Shown: one piece after another, positions 19,539 through 27,651 of the stretch
Numbering within the stretch: position 1 is the first letter of the stretch
How the letters are laid out: each line of letters starts with the position of its first letter
Assembly (NCBI RefSeq): GCF_014851685.1
Contig: NZ_JACVAC010000008.1
Span: 186,001 to 250,000 of the forward strand
Direction: 5' to 3'
From: Pseudomonas sp. PDM05
GTDB lineage: Bacteria; Pseudomonadota; Gammaproteobacteria; Pseudomonadales; Pseudomonadaceae
DNA length: 64,000 nt
The notes under the pieces: generated by a model
What the model saw: only the letters and a program-made list of their open reading frames with translations
Database searches by the model: none
Told to the model about the DNA's origin: nothing
Made by a program: the position numbers and the translations under genes

Positions 19539-20059
19539 TCTTCCTGCTCAGCCAAGTCACGCGCATAACGCTGCGAGTTGTGCACATAGTGCGCGGCGCT
19601 GGCTTCCAGCATCTTCTTCTGCGCCTCGGTCAACTCACGCACCACCTTGCCCGGCGAACCCATCACCAGCGAGCCGTCAGGAATTTCCTTGCCTTCGCCG
19701 ATCAGCGAATTGGCGCCGATGATGCAATGCTTGCCAATCCTGGCGCCATTGAGGATCACCGCGTTGATGCCAATCAGGCTGTAGTCGTCGACGGTACAGC
19801 CGTGCAACATGGCGTTGTGGCCGATGGTCACGCCGGTGCCCAGGGTCAGCGGGTAGCCCATGTCGGTGTGCATCACGCTGCCGTCTTGCACGTTGCTGTT
19901 CTTGCCAATCAGGATCAGCTCGTTGTCGCCACGCAACACCGCGTTGAACCAGACGTTGGCGCCCTCCTCCAGCTTGACCTTGCCCACCAGCGTGGCATTG
20001 GGGGCCACCCAGCTGTGGGGATGCGTCTCGACGCGGGCGTCGCCCAGGCGGTATTTCAT
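19535..20059 (-). CDS. Gamma-carbonic anhydrase family protein
   Basis: The 174-residue protein is a left-handed beta-helix hexapeptide-repeat protein of the gamma-carbonic anhydrase family. The three zinc-ligand histidines are at H64, H81 and H86 (SVMHTD ... TIGHNAMLHGC). Relatives are YrdA and PaaY; some hydrolyse thioesters and some hydrate CO2, so the reaction is not certain. It forms a two-gene unit with the downstream DUF1289 gene. Confidence 0.9.
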   Translation of the reverse strand: MKYRLGDARVETHPHSWVAPNATLVGKVKLEEGANVWFNAVLRGDNELILIGKNSNVQDGSVMHTDMGYPLTLGTGVTIGHNAMLHGCTVDDYSLIGINAVILNGARIGKHCIIGANSLIGEGKEIPDGSLVMGSPGKVVRELTEAQKKMLEASAAHYVHNSQRYARDLAEQEE

Positions 20060-20096
20060 GGTGTGTCCTCACGGCATGCCATTCAAACGATGGCTT

Positions 20097-20699
20097 TTAG
20101 CTATTGATGAAGCTCTTGGGGGGCTGATGCAGGCTGATCTTGGCGTCGTCATAGAGCAGGTTGATCAGCTCGACGATCATGATCGCCGTCAGGCCCCAGA
20201 TCTTGTATTCGCCAAACCGATAACTGGGCACGTACCAACTGCGGCCCTGGTAATCGATCCTGTGGGTATGTTCACGCGGGTCCTGTCGGAAGAACTCCAA
20301 AGGCACGCTGAAAACGGCGGCAATCTCGGCGTCGTTGGCCAGGTATTCGACGTAATCGGGGATAACGCCGACATAAGGCGTGACCCGAATGCCATGCAGG
20401 GAAATCAACGGGCTCAACGGGCCGATCACCTCCACCAGGCCGGGCGGCAGGCCGATTTCTTCTTCGGCCTCGCGCAAGGCGGTAAAGATCAGGTCCGGGT
20501 CTTCGGGGTCACGGCGCCCGCCGGGGAAGGCCACTTCGCCACCGTGGGTCGACAGGCCGCTGGCGCGCAGGGTCAGGATCAGCTCAGGTTCGTCACTACG
20601 GGTAATCGGCACCAGCACCGCGGCCTCGGGGAAACGTCCGTCAGTTTCCAGCGTGTGGGGGGTGTGATTGCTTACCCGGCGAAGTAGCTCGTCCAGCAT
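20097..20699 (-). CDS. CoA pyrophosphatase, Nudix family (NudL-like)
   Basis: The 200-residue Nudix protein contains HGGEVAFPGGRRDPEDPDL followed by ALREAEEEIGL, a Nudix box preceded by the CoA-specific pattern (LxLTxR...HxGExAFPGG). Such enzymes cleave CoA to phosphopantetheine and 3',5'-ADP. It is divergent from the other Nudix gene at 20849 with a 150-bp gap. Confidence 0.88.
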   Translation of the reverse strand: MLDELLRRVSNHTPHTLETDGRFPEAAVLVPITRSDEPELILTLRASGLSTHGGEVAFPGGRRDPEDPDLIFTALREAEEEIGLPPGLVEVIGPLSPLISLHGIRVTPYVGVIPDYVEYLANDAEIAAVFSVPLEFFRQDPREHTHRIDYQGRSWYVPSYRFGEYKIWGLTAIMIVELINLLYDDAKISLHQPPKSFINS

Positions 20700-20848
20700 G
20701 AGTCATCTCGGTCTGTTGGCTACCTTGCATCATGCACCAAAGCGTGCGGGTGCCCAACCCCAAAACCCTGTCGGTGTCGCTAAACGACAACTTGTTGCAG
20801 CGCCCTGCCCTCCACGCCAAGATAGACGCACTTTCCAGGAACCCCAGC

Positions 20849-21397
20849 ATGAATTTCTGCAGCCAGTGCGGTAAACCGGTCACCCAACGCATCCCCGACG
20901 GCGACGGCCGCCTGCGTTTTGTGTGTGATCACTGTTCGACCATTCATTATCAGAACCCCAATATCGTGGCCGGCACCGTGCCGGTGTGGGGCGATAAAGT
21001 GCTGTTGTGCCGCCGCGCCATCGAACCGCGCCTGGGTTACTGGACCCTGCCCGCCGGCTTCATGGAAAACGGCGAGACCGTCGAACAGGCCGCCGCCCGC
21101 GAAACCCTGGAAGAAGCCTGCGCCCGTGTGTGCAACCTGAGCATCTACACCCTGATCGATGTGCCCCACATCAACCAGGTGCACATCTTCTACCGTGCCG
21201 AACTGGTCGACCTGGATTTCGCCGCAGGCCCCGAAAGCCTTGAAGTGCAGCTGTTCGACGAAGCCGACATCCCTTGGTCCGAGCTGGCTTTCCGCACGGT
21301 CGGGCGTACCTTAGAATGCTTTTTCGCCGACCGCCGCCAACAGCAGTTCCCGGTGCGCAGCGAAGCGGTGCCGCCGATGATGCCGTCGCCCAAATAA
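20849..21397 (+). CDS. Nudix hydrolase with N-terminal zinc ribbon
   Basis: The 182-residue protein has an N-terminal zinc ribbon (C4, C7, C26, C29) as in NADH pyrophosphatases. A Nudix box follows: GFMENGETVEQAAARETLEEACA. It resembles a common Pseudomonas NUDIX group; the substrate is unknown, with nucleotide diphosphate derivatives possible. The start at 20849 is preceded by CCAGGA at 8 nt, while the longer frame to 20732 is not. It lies 36 bp ahead of the L,D-transpeptidase gene. Confidence 0.85.
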   Translation: MNFCSQCGKPVTQRIPDGDGRLRFVCDHCSTIHYQNPNIVAGTVPVWGDKVLLCRRAIEPRLGYWTLPAGFMENGETVEQAAARETLEEACARVCNLSIYTLIDVPHINQVHIFYRAELVDLDFAAGPESLEVQLFDEADIPWSELAFRTVGRTLECFFADRRQQQFPVRSEAVPPMMPSPK

Positions 21398-21433
21398 TTC
21401 CAGGCAGCACTTTTTCTCAGGGAAACCGTTTTA

Positions 21434-21937
21434 ATGCGTTTGTTGCTCGCTCTTATCTGCCTGTCGTTCGCTACGTTGTCATCAGCCTCCACCGTAGAAA
21501 CCATCGGCGGCAAAACCGTCGAAAAAGTCCTGGTCCTCAAGTCCGCCCACCAATTGCAGTTGATCAACGACGGCAAGCCCCTCAAGACCTACCGCATTTC
21601 CCTCGGCAAGAACCCCAAGGGCCAAAAACTGGTCGAGGGCGACCGCCGCACGCCGGAGGGCCTGTACTGGCTCGACTGGCGCAAGACCAGCGAGCGCTTC
21701 AACCTGGCCATGCACATTTCCTACCCCAATATCAGTGACGCCGCACGCGCCCGCCGCGAAGGCGTGAAGCCCGGCAGCATGATCATGATCCACGGCACCC
21801 CCGACACCGAAGAATACCCGGAGCAGTGGTTCCACACCCTGGACTGGACCGACGGCTGCATCGGCATGCGCAACGTCGACATGCGGGAAGTGTGGAACCT
21901 GGTCAAGGACGGCACCCTGATCGAGATTCGTCCGTAA
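21434..21937 (+). CDS. L,D-transpeptidase (YkuD domain), exported
   Basis: The 167-residue protein has a signal peptide (MRLLLALICLSFATLSSAS) and a YkuD catalytic domain with HGTPDTEE ... DWTDGCIGMRN. The Cys in DGCIGMRN is the nucleophile and the His in IHGTP is conserved. Such enzymes form 3-3 peptidoglycan crosslinks or attach lipoproteins to peptidoglycan. This is a minimal form without a LysM or other wall-binding domain. It is probably cotranscribed with the upstream Nudix gene. Confidence 0.9.
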   Translation: MRLLLALICLSFATLSSASTVETIGGKTVEKVLVLKSAHQLQLINDGKPLKTYRISLGKNPKGQKLVEGDRRTPEGLYWLDWRKTSERFNLAMHISYPNISDAARARREGVKPGSMIMIHGTPDTEEYPEQWFHTLDWTDGCIGMRNVDMREVWNLVKDGTLIEIRP

Positions 21938-22051
21938 TCGTCGACCGTTCGTAAATTAATTCAAAAAAAATCCCACCTCAGATCACGCCCGCCGGTGAAT
22001 ACCAGTTCACCGCGCCGGGCTGCGCTGCTCTGCGCGCAACAAAGACCTCTC

Positions 22052-22143
22052 TAATACCACTTGAAAATAAGCCCTACTACAGGGCTCTAAAACCCTGGCC
22101 TGTACCATTTTGGCTGCATTGACATGGTATTTAAGTGGTATTA
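22052..22143. promoter_or_regulatory. Candidate NagR operator region
   Basis: TAATACCACTT (22052-22062) and its exact inverse AAGTGGTATTA (22133-22143) are 70 bp apart. A further TGGTATT at 22125-22131 makes a direct repeat with the second site at an 11-bp step, about one helical turn. These lie just upstream of the GntR regulator that begins the GlcNAc operon, as expected for an autoregulated operator. This is inferred from symmetry and place. Confidence 0.45.
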
Positions 22144-22199
22144 ATTTCCGGCCAATACCGGGCGACAACACTCCAATAACCGCATCGGAAACCTGAACG

Positions 22200-22958
22200 A
22201 TGAACCCCATCCTGGCCCTGCGCCCCGACGACAAGCAATCCACGCCGCTGTACCTGCAACTGGCGCGCAAACTGGAAGCGGCGATCCATGCCGGCCAGTG
22301 GACGTCCGAACAGGCGCTGCCCTCGGAACGTGCGCTGTGCGAGCAGTTGAGCATCTCGCGGGTCACCGCCCGCAAAGCCCTGGAAGTGCTGTTTGCCCAA
22401 GGCCTGATCCGCCGCAGCCAAGGCTCGGGCACCTTTATCACGCCGCGCCTGGAACAGCCGTTGTCACGCCTGTCCGGTTTCAGCGAGATGCTGCGCCTCA
22501 AGGGCTTCGTGCCCAGCTCCCAATGGCTGGAGCGCGACATCACCCCGCCGACCCACGAAGAACTGATCCGCCTGTGCCTGTCGCCCACCGACAAAGTCGC
22601 GCGCCTCAAGCGCCTGCGCAAAGCCGACGACACGGTGATGGCCATTGAAATGACCGCCATGCCCGCCACCGTCTTGCCCAACCCACAGGTGGTCGGCAGC
22701 TCGCTGTACGAATACCTGGAAGGCATTGGCAAACCCATCGTGCGCGCCTTGCAACACATCCAGGCGATCAACGCCTCGGACGAATTCGCCAAGCTGGTCG
22801 GCATCGCCCCCGGCACCGCCATGCTGCTGATGACCCGGGTGGGCTACACCGCCGACAACACGCCGATTGAAATCACCGACACCTATTGCCGCAACGATTA
22901 CTACGACTTTGTCGCAGAGCTGCGCCGCTATGACTTTGCCGCCGAGTTGCGGCCTTAG
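22200..22958 (+). CDS. nagR: GntR/HutC-family regulator of N-acetylglucosamine use
   Basis: The 252-residue protein has an N-terminal GntR winged helix (LPSERALCEQLSISRVTARKALEVLFAQGLIRRSQGSGTFI) and a C-terminal UTRA effector domain of the HutC type. Its place at the head of the nagA-nagB-nagF-nagE cluster argues that it represses these genes and is relieved by glucosamine-6-phosphate or GlcNAc-6-phosphate. Only ten bases separate it from nagA. Symbol by analogy with NagR/NagQ. Confidence 0.88.
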   Translation: MNPILALRPDDKQSTPLYLQLARKLEAAIHAGQWTSEQALPSERALCEQLSISRVTARKALEVLFAQGLIRRSQGSGTFITPRLEQPLSRLSGFSEMLRLKGFVPSSQWLERDITPPTHEELIRLCLSPTDKVARLKRLRKADDTVMAIEMTAMPATVLPNPQVVGSSLYEYLEGIGKPIVRALQHIQAINASDEFAKLVGIAPGTAMLLMTRVGYTADNTPIEITDTYCRNDYYDFVAELRRYDFAAELRP

Positions 22959-22967
22959 AGAACTGCC

Positions 22968-24074
22968 ATGTCCGAAGACAATATCCTCACGCCCCACGGC
23001 TGGATGCGCGGCCGCCTGGTGCACGAACACGGCAAGGTGGTCGCCATCGACGGCGCGCCTTGCGACCCGGCCAGCAACGATTTGCCCTACCTGCTGCCGG
23101 GCTTTATCGACCTGCATGTGCACGGCGGTGGCGGCAAGGACATCATGGAAGGCGTTGCCGCCTTCCAGACCATTACCCGCACCCACGTGCGCTTTGGCAC
23201 CACGTCAATGCTGGCTACGACCATGACCGCGCCGGTGGACGAGATCTCCCGTGTGCTCGAGCAACTCGGCAGCTTCTGCGAGCAACGCCCTACAGGCTGC
23301 GCCCGGGTACTTGGCGTTCACCTGGAAGGGCCCTACATCAATCCGGGAAAACTCGGCGCCCAGCCCAACTTCGCCCACACCGCGTTGATGGATGAAGTGC
23401 AAGCCTACCTGCGCCTGGCGCCGATCCGCGTGATCACCATCGCCCCGGAAATCGCCGGCCATGACGCCTTGATCCGCGCCCTCAGCGCACGCGGCATCCG
23501 CATGCAGATCGGCCACACCCTGGGCAGCTACGAAGAAGGTGTCGCCGCCCTCGCCGCCGGCGCCAGCAGCTTCACCCATTTGTACAACGCCATGAGCCCG
23601 CTGCATCACCGTGAGCCAGGCATCGTCGGCGCCGCGTTGGCCCACGCCAAGTACGCCGAGCTGATTCCCGACTTGCTGCACGTGCACCCCGGCGCCATGC
23701 GCGTGGCCCTGCGCGCGATCCCCTGCCTGTACTGCGTCACCGACTCCACCGCCGCCGCCGGCATGCCCGACGGCGAATACAAGCTGGGCAGCCACACCGT
23801 GACCAAATGCCTGGGCGGCGTGCGCCTGGCCGACGGCACCCTGGCCGGCAGTACGCTGACCATGGATCAGGCGCTGCGCAACCTGGTGAAAATCGGCCTG
23901 CCCATCAGCGAAGCCTCACAACGCCTGTCGCAATTTCCGGCGGACTACCTGGGCCTGGAAGAACGCGGCCGCCTGCAACCCGGCAGCTTTGCCGACTGCG
24001 TGCGCCTGGACCGCTCCCTGCAACTCACCGACGTAATGGTCGAAGGAGAAACCATTGACTTCAAAAATGCTTGA
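22968..24074 (+). CDS. nagA: N-acetylglucosamine-6-phosphate deacetylase
   Basis: NagA removes acetate from GlcNAc-6-phosphate in the cytoplasm. The 368-residue protein is an amidohydrolase with GFIDLHVHGGGGKD (metal site), HLEGPYINP (the metal-ligand Glu), IGHTLGSYEEG, FTHLYNAMSPLHHREPG and the catalytic Asp in CVTDSTAAAGMPDG. Its end overlaps the deaminase gene by about 20 bases. Confidence 0.96.
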   Translation: MSEDNILTPHGWMRGRLVHEHGKVVAIDGAPCDPASNDLPYLLPGFIDLHVHGGGGKDIMEGVAAFQTITRTHVRFGTTSMLATTMTAPVDEISRVLEQLGSFCEQRPTGCARVLGVHLEGPYINPGKLGAQPNFAHTALMDEVQAYLRLAPIRVITIAPEIAGHDALIRALSARGIRMQIGHTLGSYEEGVAALAAGASSFTHLYNAMSPLHHREPGIVGAALAHAKYAELIPDLLHVHPGAMRVALRAIPCLYCVTDSTAAAGMPDGEYKLGSHTVTKCLGGVRLADGTLAGSTLTMDQALRNLVKIGLPISEASQRLSQFPADYLGLEERGRLQPGSFADCVRLDRSLQLTDVMVEGETIDFKNA

Positions 24075-25077
24075 AGAGGCCCTGGCCTCCTGCGACGCCG
24101 TCGCCGCCCAACTGCAACGCCTGCAGCCGCTGCTCGAGGAAATCGCCGGGCGCCTGCGGCGCCAGCCGCCGCAAGTGGCAATGACCATCGCGCGCGGCAG
24201 CTCGGACCACGCCGCCAGCTACTTTGCCTACCTGGCAATGCAGCATGTGGGCATTCCGGTCGCCTCGTTGCCGATGTCGGTGGTGACGTTGCTGCAAGCG
24301 CCAATGAAGGTCAGCGGCCAGGTGGCGTTCGGTTTCTCTCAATCGGGACAGAGCCCGGATCTGGTCAACAGCCTGCGCCTGCTGCGCAAGCGCGGCGCGC
24401 TGAGTATCTCGATGGTCAACGCCGAAGACTCGCCGCTGGAGGCCGCCTGCGAATTTCACGTACCGCTGTGCGCAGGGCCGGAACAGAGTGTCGCCGCCAC
24501 CAAGAGCTTTATCGCCACCCTCAGCGCCAGCGCGCAGTTGGTCGGCCACTGGAACGGCGAAGCGGATTTGCTGCAAGCCTGCCAGGCACTGCCCGACGGC
24601 CTGCGCGAAGCGGCCCGGCAGGACTGGTCCGCAGCCATTGAAGCCCTGCGCGGTTGCCAGCAACTGATGGTGATCGGCCGTGGTGCCGGGTTTGCCATCG
24701 CCCAGGAAGCCGCACTCAAACTCAAGGAAACCTCGGCGATCCAGGCCGAAGCCTTCAGCAGCGCCGAAGTGCGCCACGGCCCGATGGCGTTGATTGGCGA
24801 CAACTACCCGCTGCTGGTCTTCGCCCCACGCGGCGCCGAGCAAGCCGGCCTGTTGAGCCTGGCCGCCGATATGCGCCAACGCGGCGCCCGCGTGCTGCTG
24901 GCTGCACCGGACGACATCGCCGAGCGCGACCTGACCCTGAACCGCGCCGAACACCCGAGCCTGGACCCGATCCTGGCGATCCAGAGTTTCTACGTGATGG
25001 CCGCAGGCCTCGCCGTCGCCCGGGGCATGAACCCGGACCAGCCGCGCCACCTGAGCAAAGTCACTCGCACTCACTGA
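24055..25077 (+). CDS. nagB2: Glucosamine-6-phosphate deaminase, SIS type (NagB-II)
   Basis: The 340-residue protein contains two SIS domains (ARGSSDHAASYFAYLA; GFSQSGQSPD; GRGAGFAIAQEAALKLKETS; EAFSSAEVRHGPMAL). It resembles the isomerase half of GlmS but has no glutaminase domain. In GlcNAc clusters such proteins act as glucosamine-6-phosphate deaminases giving fructose-6-phosphate and ammonia. AAGGAG at 24043-24048 sits 6 nt before a TTG at 24055 but 18 nt before the first ATG (24067), so the TTG start is preferred. It overlaps the end of nagA. Confidence 0.88.
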   Translation: MTSKMLEEALASCDAVAAQLQRLQPLLEEIAGRLRRQPPQVAMTIARGSSDHAASYFAYLAMQHVGIPVASLPMSVVTLLQAPMKVSGQVAFGFSQSGQSPDLVNSLRLLRKRGALSISMVNAEDSPLEAACEFHVPLCAGPEQSVAATKSFIATLSASAQLVGHWNGEADLLQACQALPDGLREAARQDWSAAIEALRGCQQLMVIGRGAGFAIAQEAALKLKETSAIQAEAFSSAEVRHGPMALIGDNYPLLVFAPRGAEQAGLLSLAADMRQRGARVLLAAPDDIAERDLTLNRAEHPSLDPILAIQSFYVMAAGLAVARGMNPDQPRHLSKVTRTH

Positions 25078-25098
25078 GTCGATTGCCGCGTTTTCCTG

Positions 25099-27624
25099 AT
25101 GAGTACCGTGCCGATGTCCTACAACAATAATGAATTGACCCTCAGCGCCCCGTTAAGCGGGCCAATACTTGCCCTCGGCGACGTTCCCGACGAAGTGTTC
25201 GCCAGCGGCGCCATCGGCGACGGCATTGCCATCGACCCGCTCAACGACTGCCTACATGCGCCCTGTGACGGCGTGATCATCCACGTCGCCCGCACCGGGC
25301 ATGCCCTGACGATTCGTGCCGACAACGGCGCCGAGGTGTTGATGCATGTGGGCATCGACACCGTGGAGCTGAATGGCGAAGGGTTCGCGCTGCTGGTCAA
25401 GGACGGTGCACGGGTGAGCCAGGGACAGGCGTTGATACAGTTTGATCTGGACCGCATTGCGCGGCAGTGCAGGAGCCTGGTCAGCCTGATTATCCTGACC
25501 AACGGCGAGCACTTTGAACTACGCTCGGTCGCAGGAAAATCCGTCAAGGTCGGTGAGCCGTTGCTGCAGATCGTGGCGCGCTCGGCAGCTGCGGTTGAAG
25601 CGCCTGTGGATAACGCCGCGAGCGAAAGCAGCGCCAGTGTGCGCATCACCCACCGGGGCGGTTTGCATGCGCGTCCGGCGGCGTTGATCCGCAAGGCGGC
25701 CCAGGGTTTCAGCAGCCAGGCACAGCTGCATTTCGCCGGCAAATCGGCGCCGTGCGACAGCCTGATCGGGCTGTTGGGGCTGGGGATTGGTGAAGGCGAT
25801 GAGGTGCGCGTCACCTGCCGCGGCAAGGATTCGGCGGCGGCGTTGCAGGCATTGGTCGCGGCGTTGTCAGTGGCGGTCGGCGAAGAACCTCACGCGCCGG
25901 TGACTATCACGCCGCGCCGCGCGAACCGCGAAGCCGGTGTATTGCAAGGCGTGTGCGCGGCCCCCGGTCTGGTGTGCGGGCCATTGGTGCGCCTGACCGG
26001 CATCGAACTGCCGCAAGACCCCGGCCAGCACTCCGCCGACGAACAGTTGCAACACTTGGACACGGCACTGGAACAGGTACGTAGCGAAATCCGCAGCACC
26101 CTCGACCACGCCCGCCAGCGCAAGAACGTCGACGAGGAAGACATCTTCGCCGCCCACCTGGCCCTGCTGGAAGACCCGACCTTACTCGACGCGGCCACCC
26201 GCGCCATCGAACACGGCAGCGCCGCCACCCACGCCTGGCGCGATGCGATCCAGGCCCAATGCGCGGTGTTGCTGGGCCTGGGCAAACCACTGTTTGCCGA
26301 GCGCGCCAATGACCTGCGCGACCTGCAACAACGTGTGTTGCGCGCCTTGCTGGGTGAAGCCTGGCATTTCGAACTGCCGCCCGGCGCCATTGTCAGCGCC
26401 CACGAACTGACCCCCTCGGACTTGTTGCAGTTGAGCGCACAACACGCCGTCGGCATCTGCATGGCCGAAGGCGGTGCGACGTCCCATGTGGCAATCCTCG
26501 CCCGAGGCAAAGGCCTGCCCTGCGTGGTCGCGCTGGGAGCCGAACTACTCGACGTGCCCCACGGCCAACGCGTGGTACTGGACGCTGCCAACGGCCGCCT
26601 GGAACTGGCCCCCAGCGCAGCGCGCCACGCCGAAGTGCACCAGCTGCGCGACGCGCAGACACTGCGCCGCCAACAGCAACAGGCCCAGGCCCGACAAGCG
26701 GCACGCACCACCGATGGCGTGAGCATCGAAGTCGCTGCCAACGTTGCCTCCAGCGCCGAGGCCCAATTGGCGTACGAAAACGGTGCTGATGGCGTCGGCC
26801 TGCTGCGCACCGAGTTCCTCTTTGTCGAGCGTCGCACCGCACCGGATGAGCTGGAGCAACGCCAGGCCTATCAAGCCGTGCTGGATGCCATGGGCGACAA
26901 GACGGTGATCATCCGCACCATCGATGTGGGCGGCGACAAGCAGCTCGACTACCTGCCGCTGCCGGTCGAAGCCAATCCGGTGTTGGGCTTGCGCGGCATC
27001 CGCATGGCCCAGGTGCGGCCCGAGCTGCTCGATCAGCAACTGCGCGCACTGCTGCAAGTCTCGCCGCTGGCGCGCTGCCGCATCCTGCTGCCGATGGTCA
27101 GCGAAGTGGATGAACTGCTGCAGATCCGCCAGCGCCTGGACGAACTCTGCGTAGAGCTCGGACTGACCCAACGCCCGGAACTCGGCGTGATGATCGAGGT
27201 GCCCGCCGCCGCGCTGCTGGCCGAGCAACTGGCCAAGCATGCGGACTTCCTGTCCATCGGCACCAATGACCTGTCCCAGTACACCCTGGCCATGGACCGC
27301 GACCATGCAGGCCTCGCCGCGCGGGTCGACGCGTTGCACCCGGCGTTGCTGCGGCTGATCGCCCAGACCTGCGCCGGCGCGGCCAGGCATGGGCGCTGGG
27401 TCGGCGTGTGCGGCGCCCTCGCCTGCGACCCGCTGGCCACGCCGGTACTGATCGGCCTGGGCGTCAGCGAGCTGTCGGTGAGCCCGCCGCAGATCGGTGA
27501 AATCAAGGACCGCGTCCGCCACCTGGACGCGGCGCAATGCCGGCAACTGAGCCAGGGCCTGCTCGACCTGAGCAGCGCCAAGGCGGTTCGCCAAGCCTGT
27601 CAACACCACTGGCCGCTGAGCTGA
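25099..27624 (+). CDS. nagF: PTS fusion protein EIIA-HPr-EI for N-acetylglucosamine
   Basis: The 841-residue protein joins three phosphotransferase units. EIIA(Glc-type) has its active His at 83 (LMHVGIDTVEL), HPr has His190 (GLHARPAA), and Enzyme I has His463 (GGATSHVAILARGKG) and the PEP-binding GVCGALACDP near the C-terminus. It takes phosphate from phosphoenolpyruvate and passes it to the EIIB part of NagE. There is no clear ribosome-binding site at ATG 25099; ATG 25114 is an alternative. A close relative lies in the trehalose cluster at 37889-40405. Confidence 0.94.
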   Translation: MSTVPMSYNNNELTLSAPLSGPILALGDVPDEVFASGAIGDGIAIDPLNDCLHAPCDGVIIHVARTGHALTIRADNGAEVLMHVGIDTVELNGEGFALLVKDGARVSQGQALIQFDLDRIARQCRSLVSLIILTNGEHFELRSVAGKSVKVGEPLLQIVARSAAAVEAPVDNAASESSASVRITHRGGLHARPAALIRKAAQGFSSQAQLHFAGKSAPCDSLIGLLGLGIGEGDEVRVTCRGKDSAAALQALVAALSVAVGEEPHAPVTITPRRANREAGVLQGVCAAPGLVCGPLVRLTGIELPQDPGQHSADEQLQHLDTALEQVRSEIRSTLDHARQRKNVDEEDIFAAHLALLEDPTLLDAATRAIEHGSAATHAWRDAIQAQCAVLLGLGKPLFAERANDLRDLQQRVLRALLGEAWHFELPPGAIVSAHELTPSDLLQLSAQHAVGICMAEGGATSHVAILARGKGLPCVVALGAELLDVPHGQRVVLDAANGRLELAPSAARHAEVHQLRDAQTLRRQQQQAQARQAARTTDGVSIEVAANVASSAEAQLAYENGADGVGLLRTEFLFVERRTAPDELEQRQAYQAVLDAMGDKTVIIRTIDVGGDKQLDYLPLPVEANPVLGLRGIRMAQVRPELLDQQLRALLQVSPLARCRILLPMVSEVDELLQIRQRLDELCVELGLTQRPELGVMIEVPAAALLAEQLAKHADFLSIGTNDLSQYTLAMDRDHAGLAARVDALHPALLRLIAQTCAGAARHGRWVGVCGALACDPLATPVLIGLGVSELSVSPPQIGEIKDRVRHLDAAQCRQLSQGLLDLSSAKAVRQACQHHWPLS

Positions 27625-27651
27625 CAACAACAAGAAAAAAGGAGACTCGCC

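Noticed and set aside
17400..19568. 722-codon plus-strand frame
   Set aside because: It runs antisense through purT and the VUT-family gene and two REPINs, with no family resemblance.
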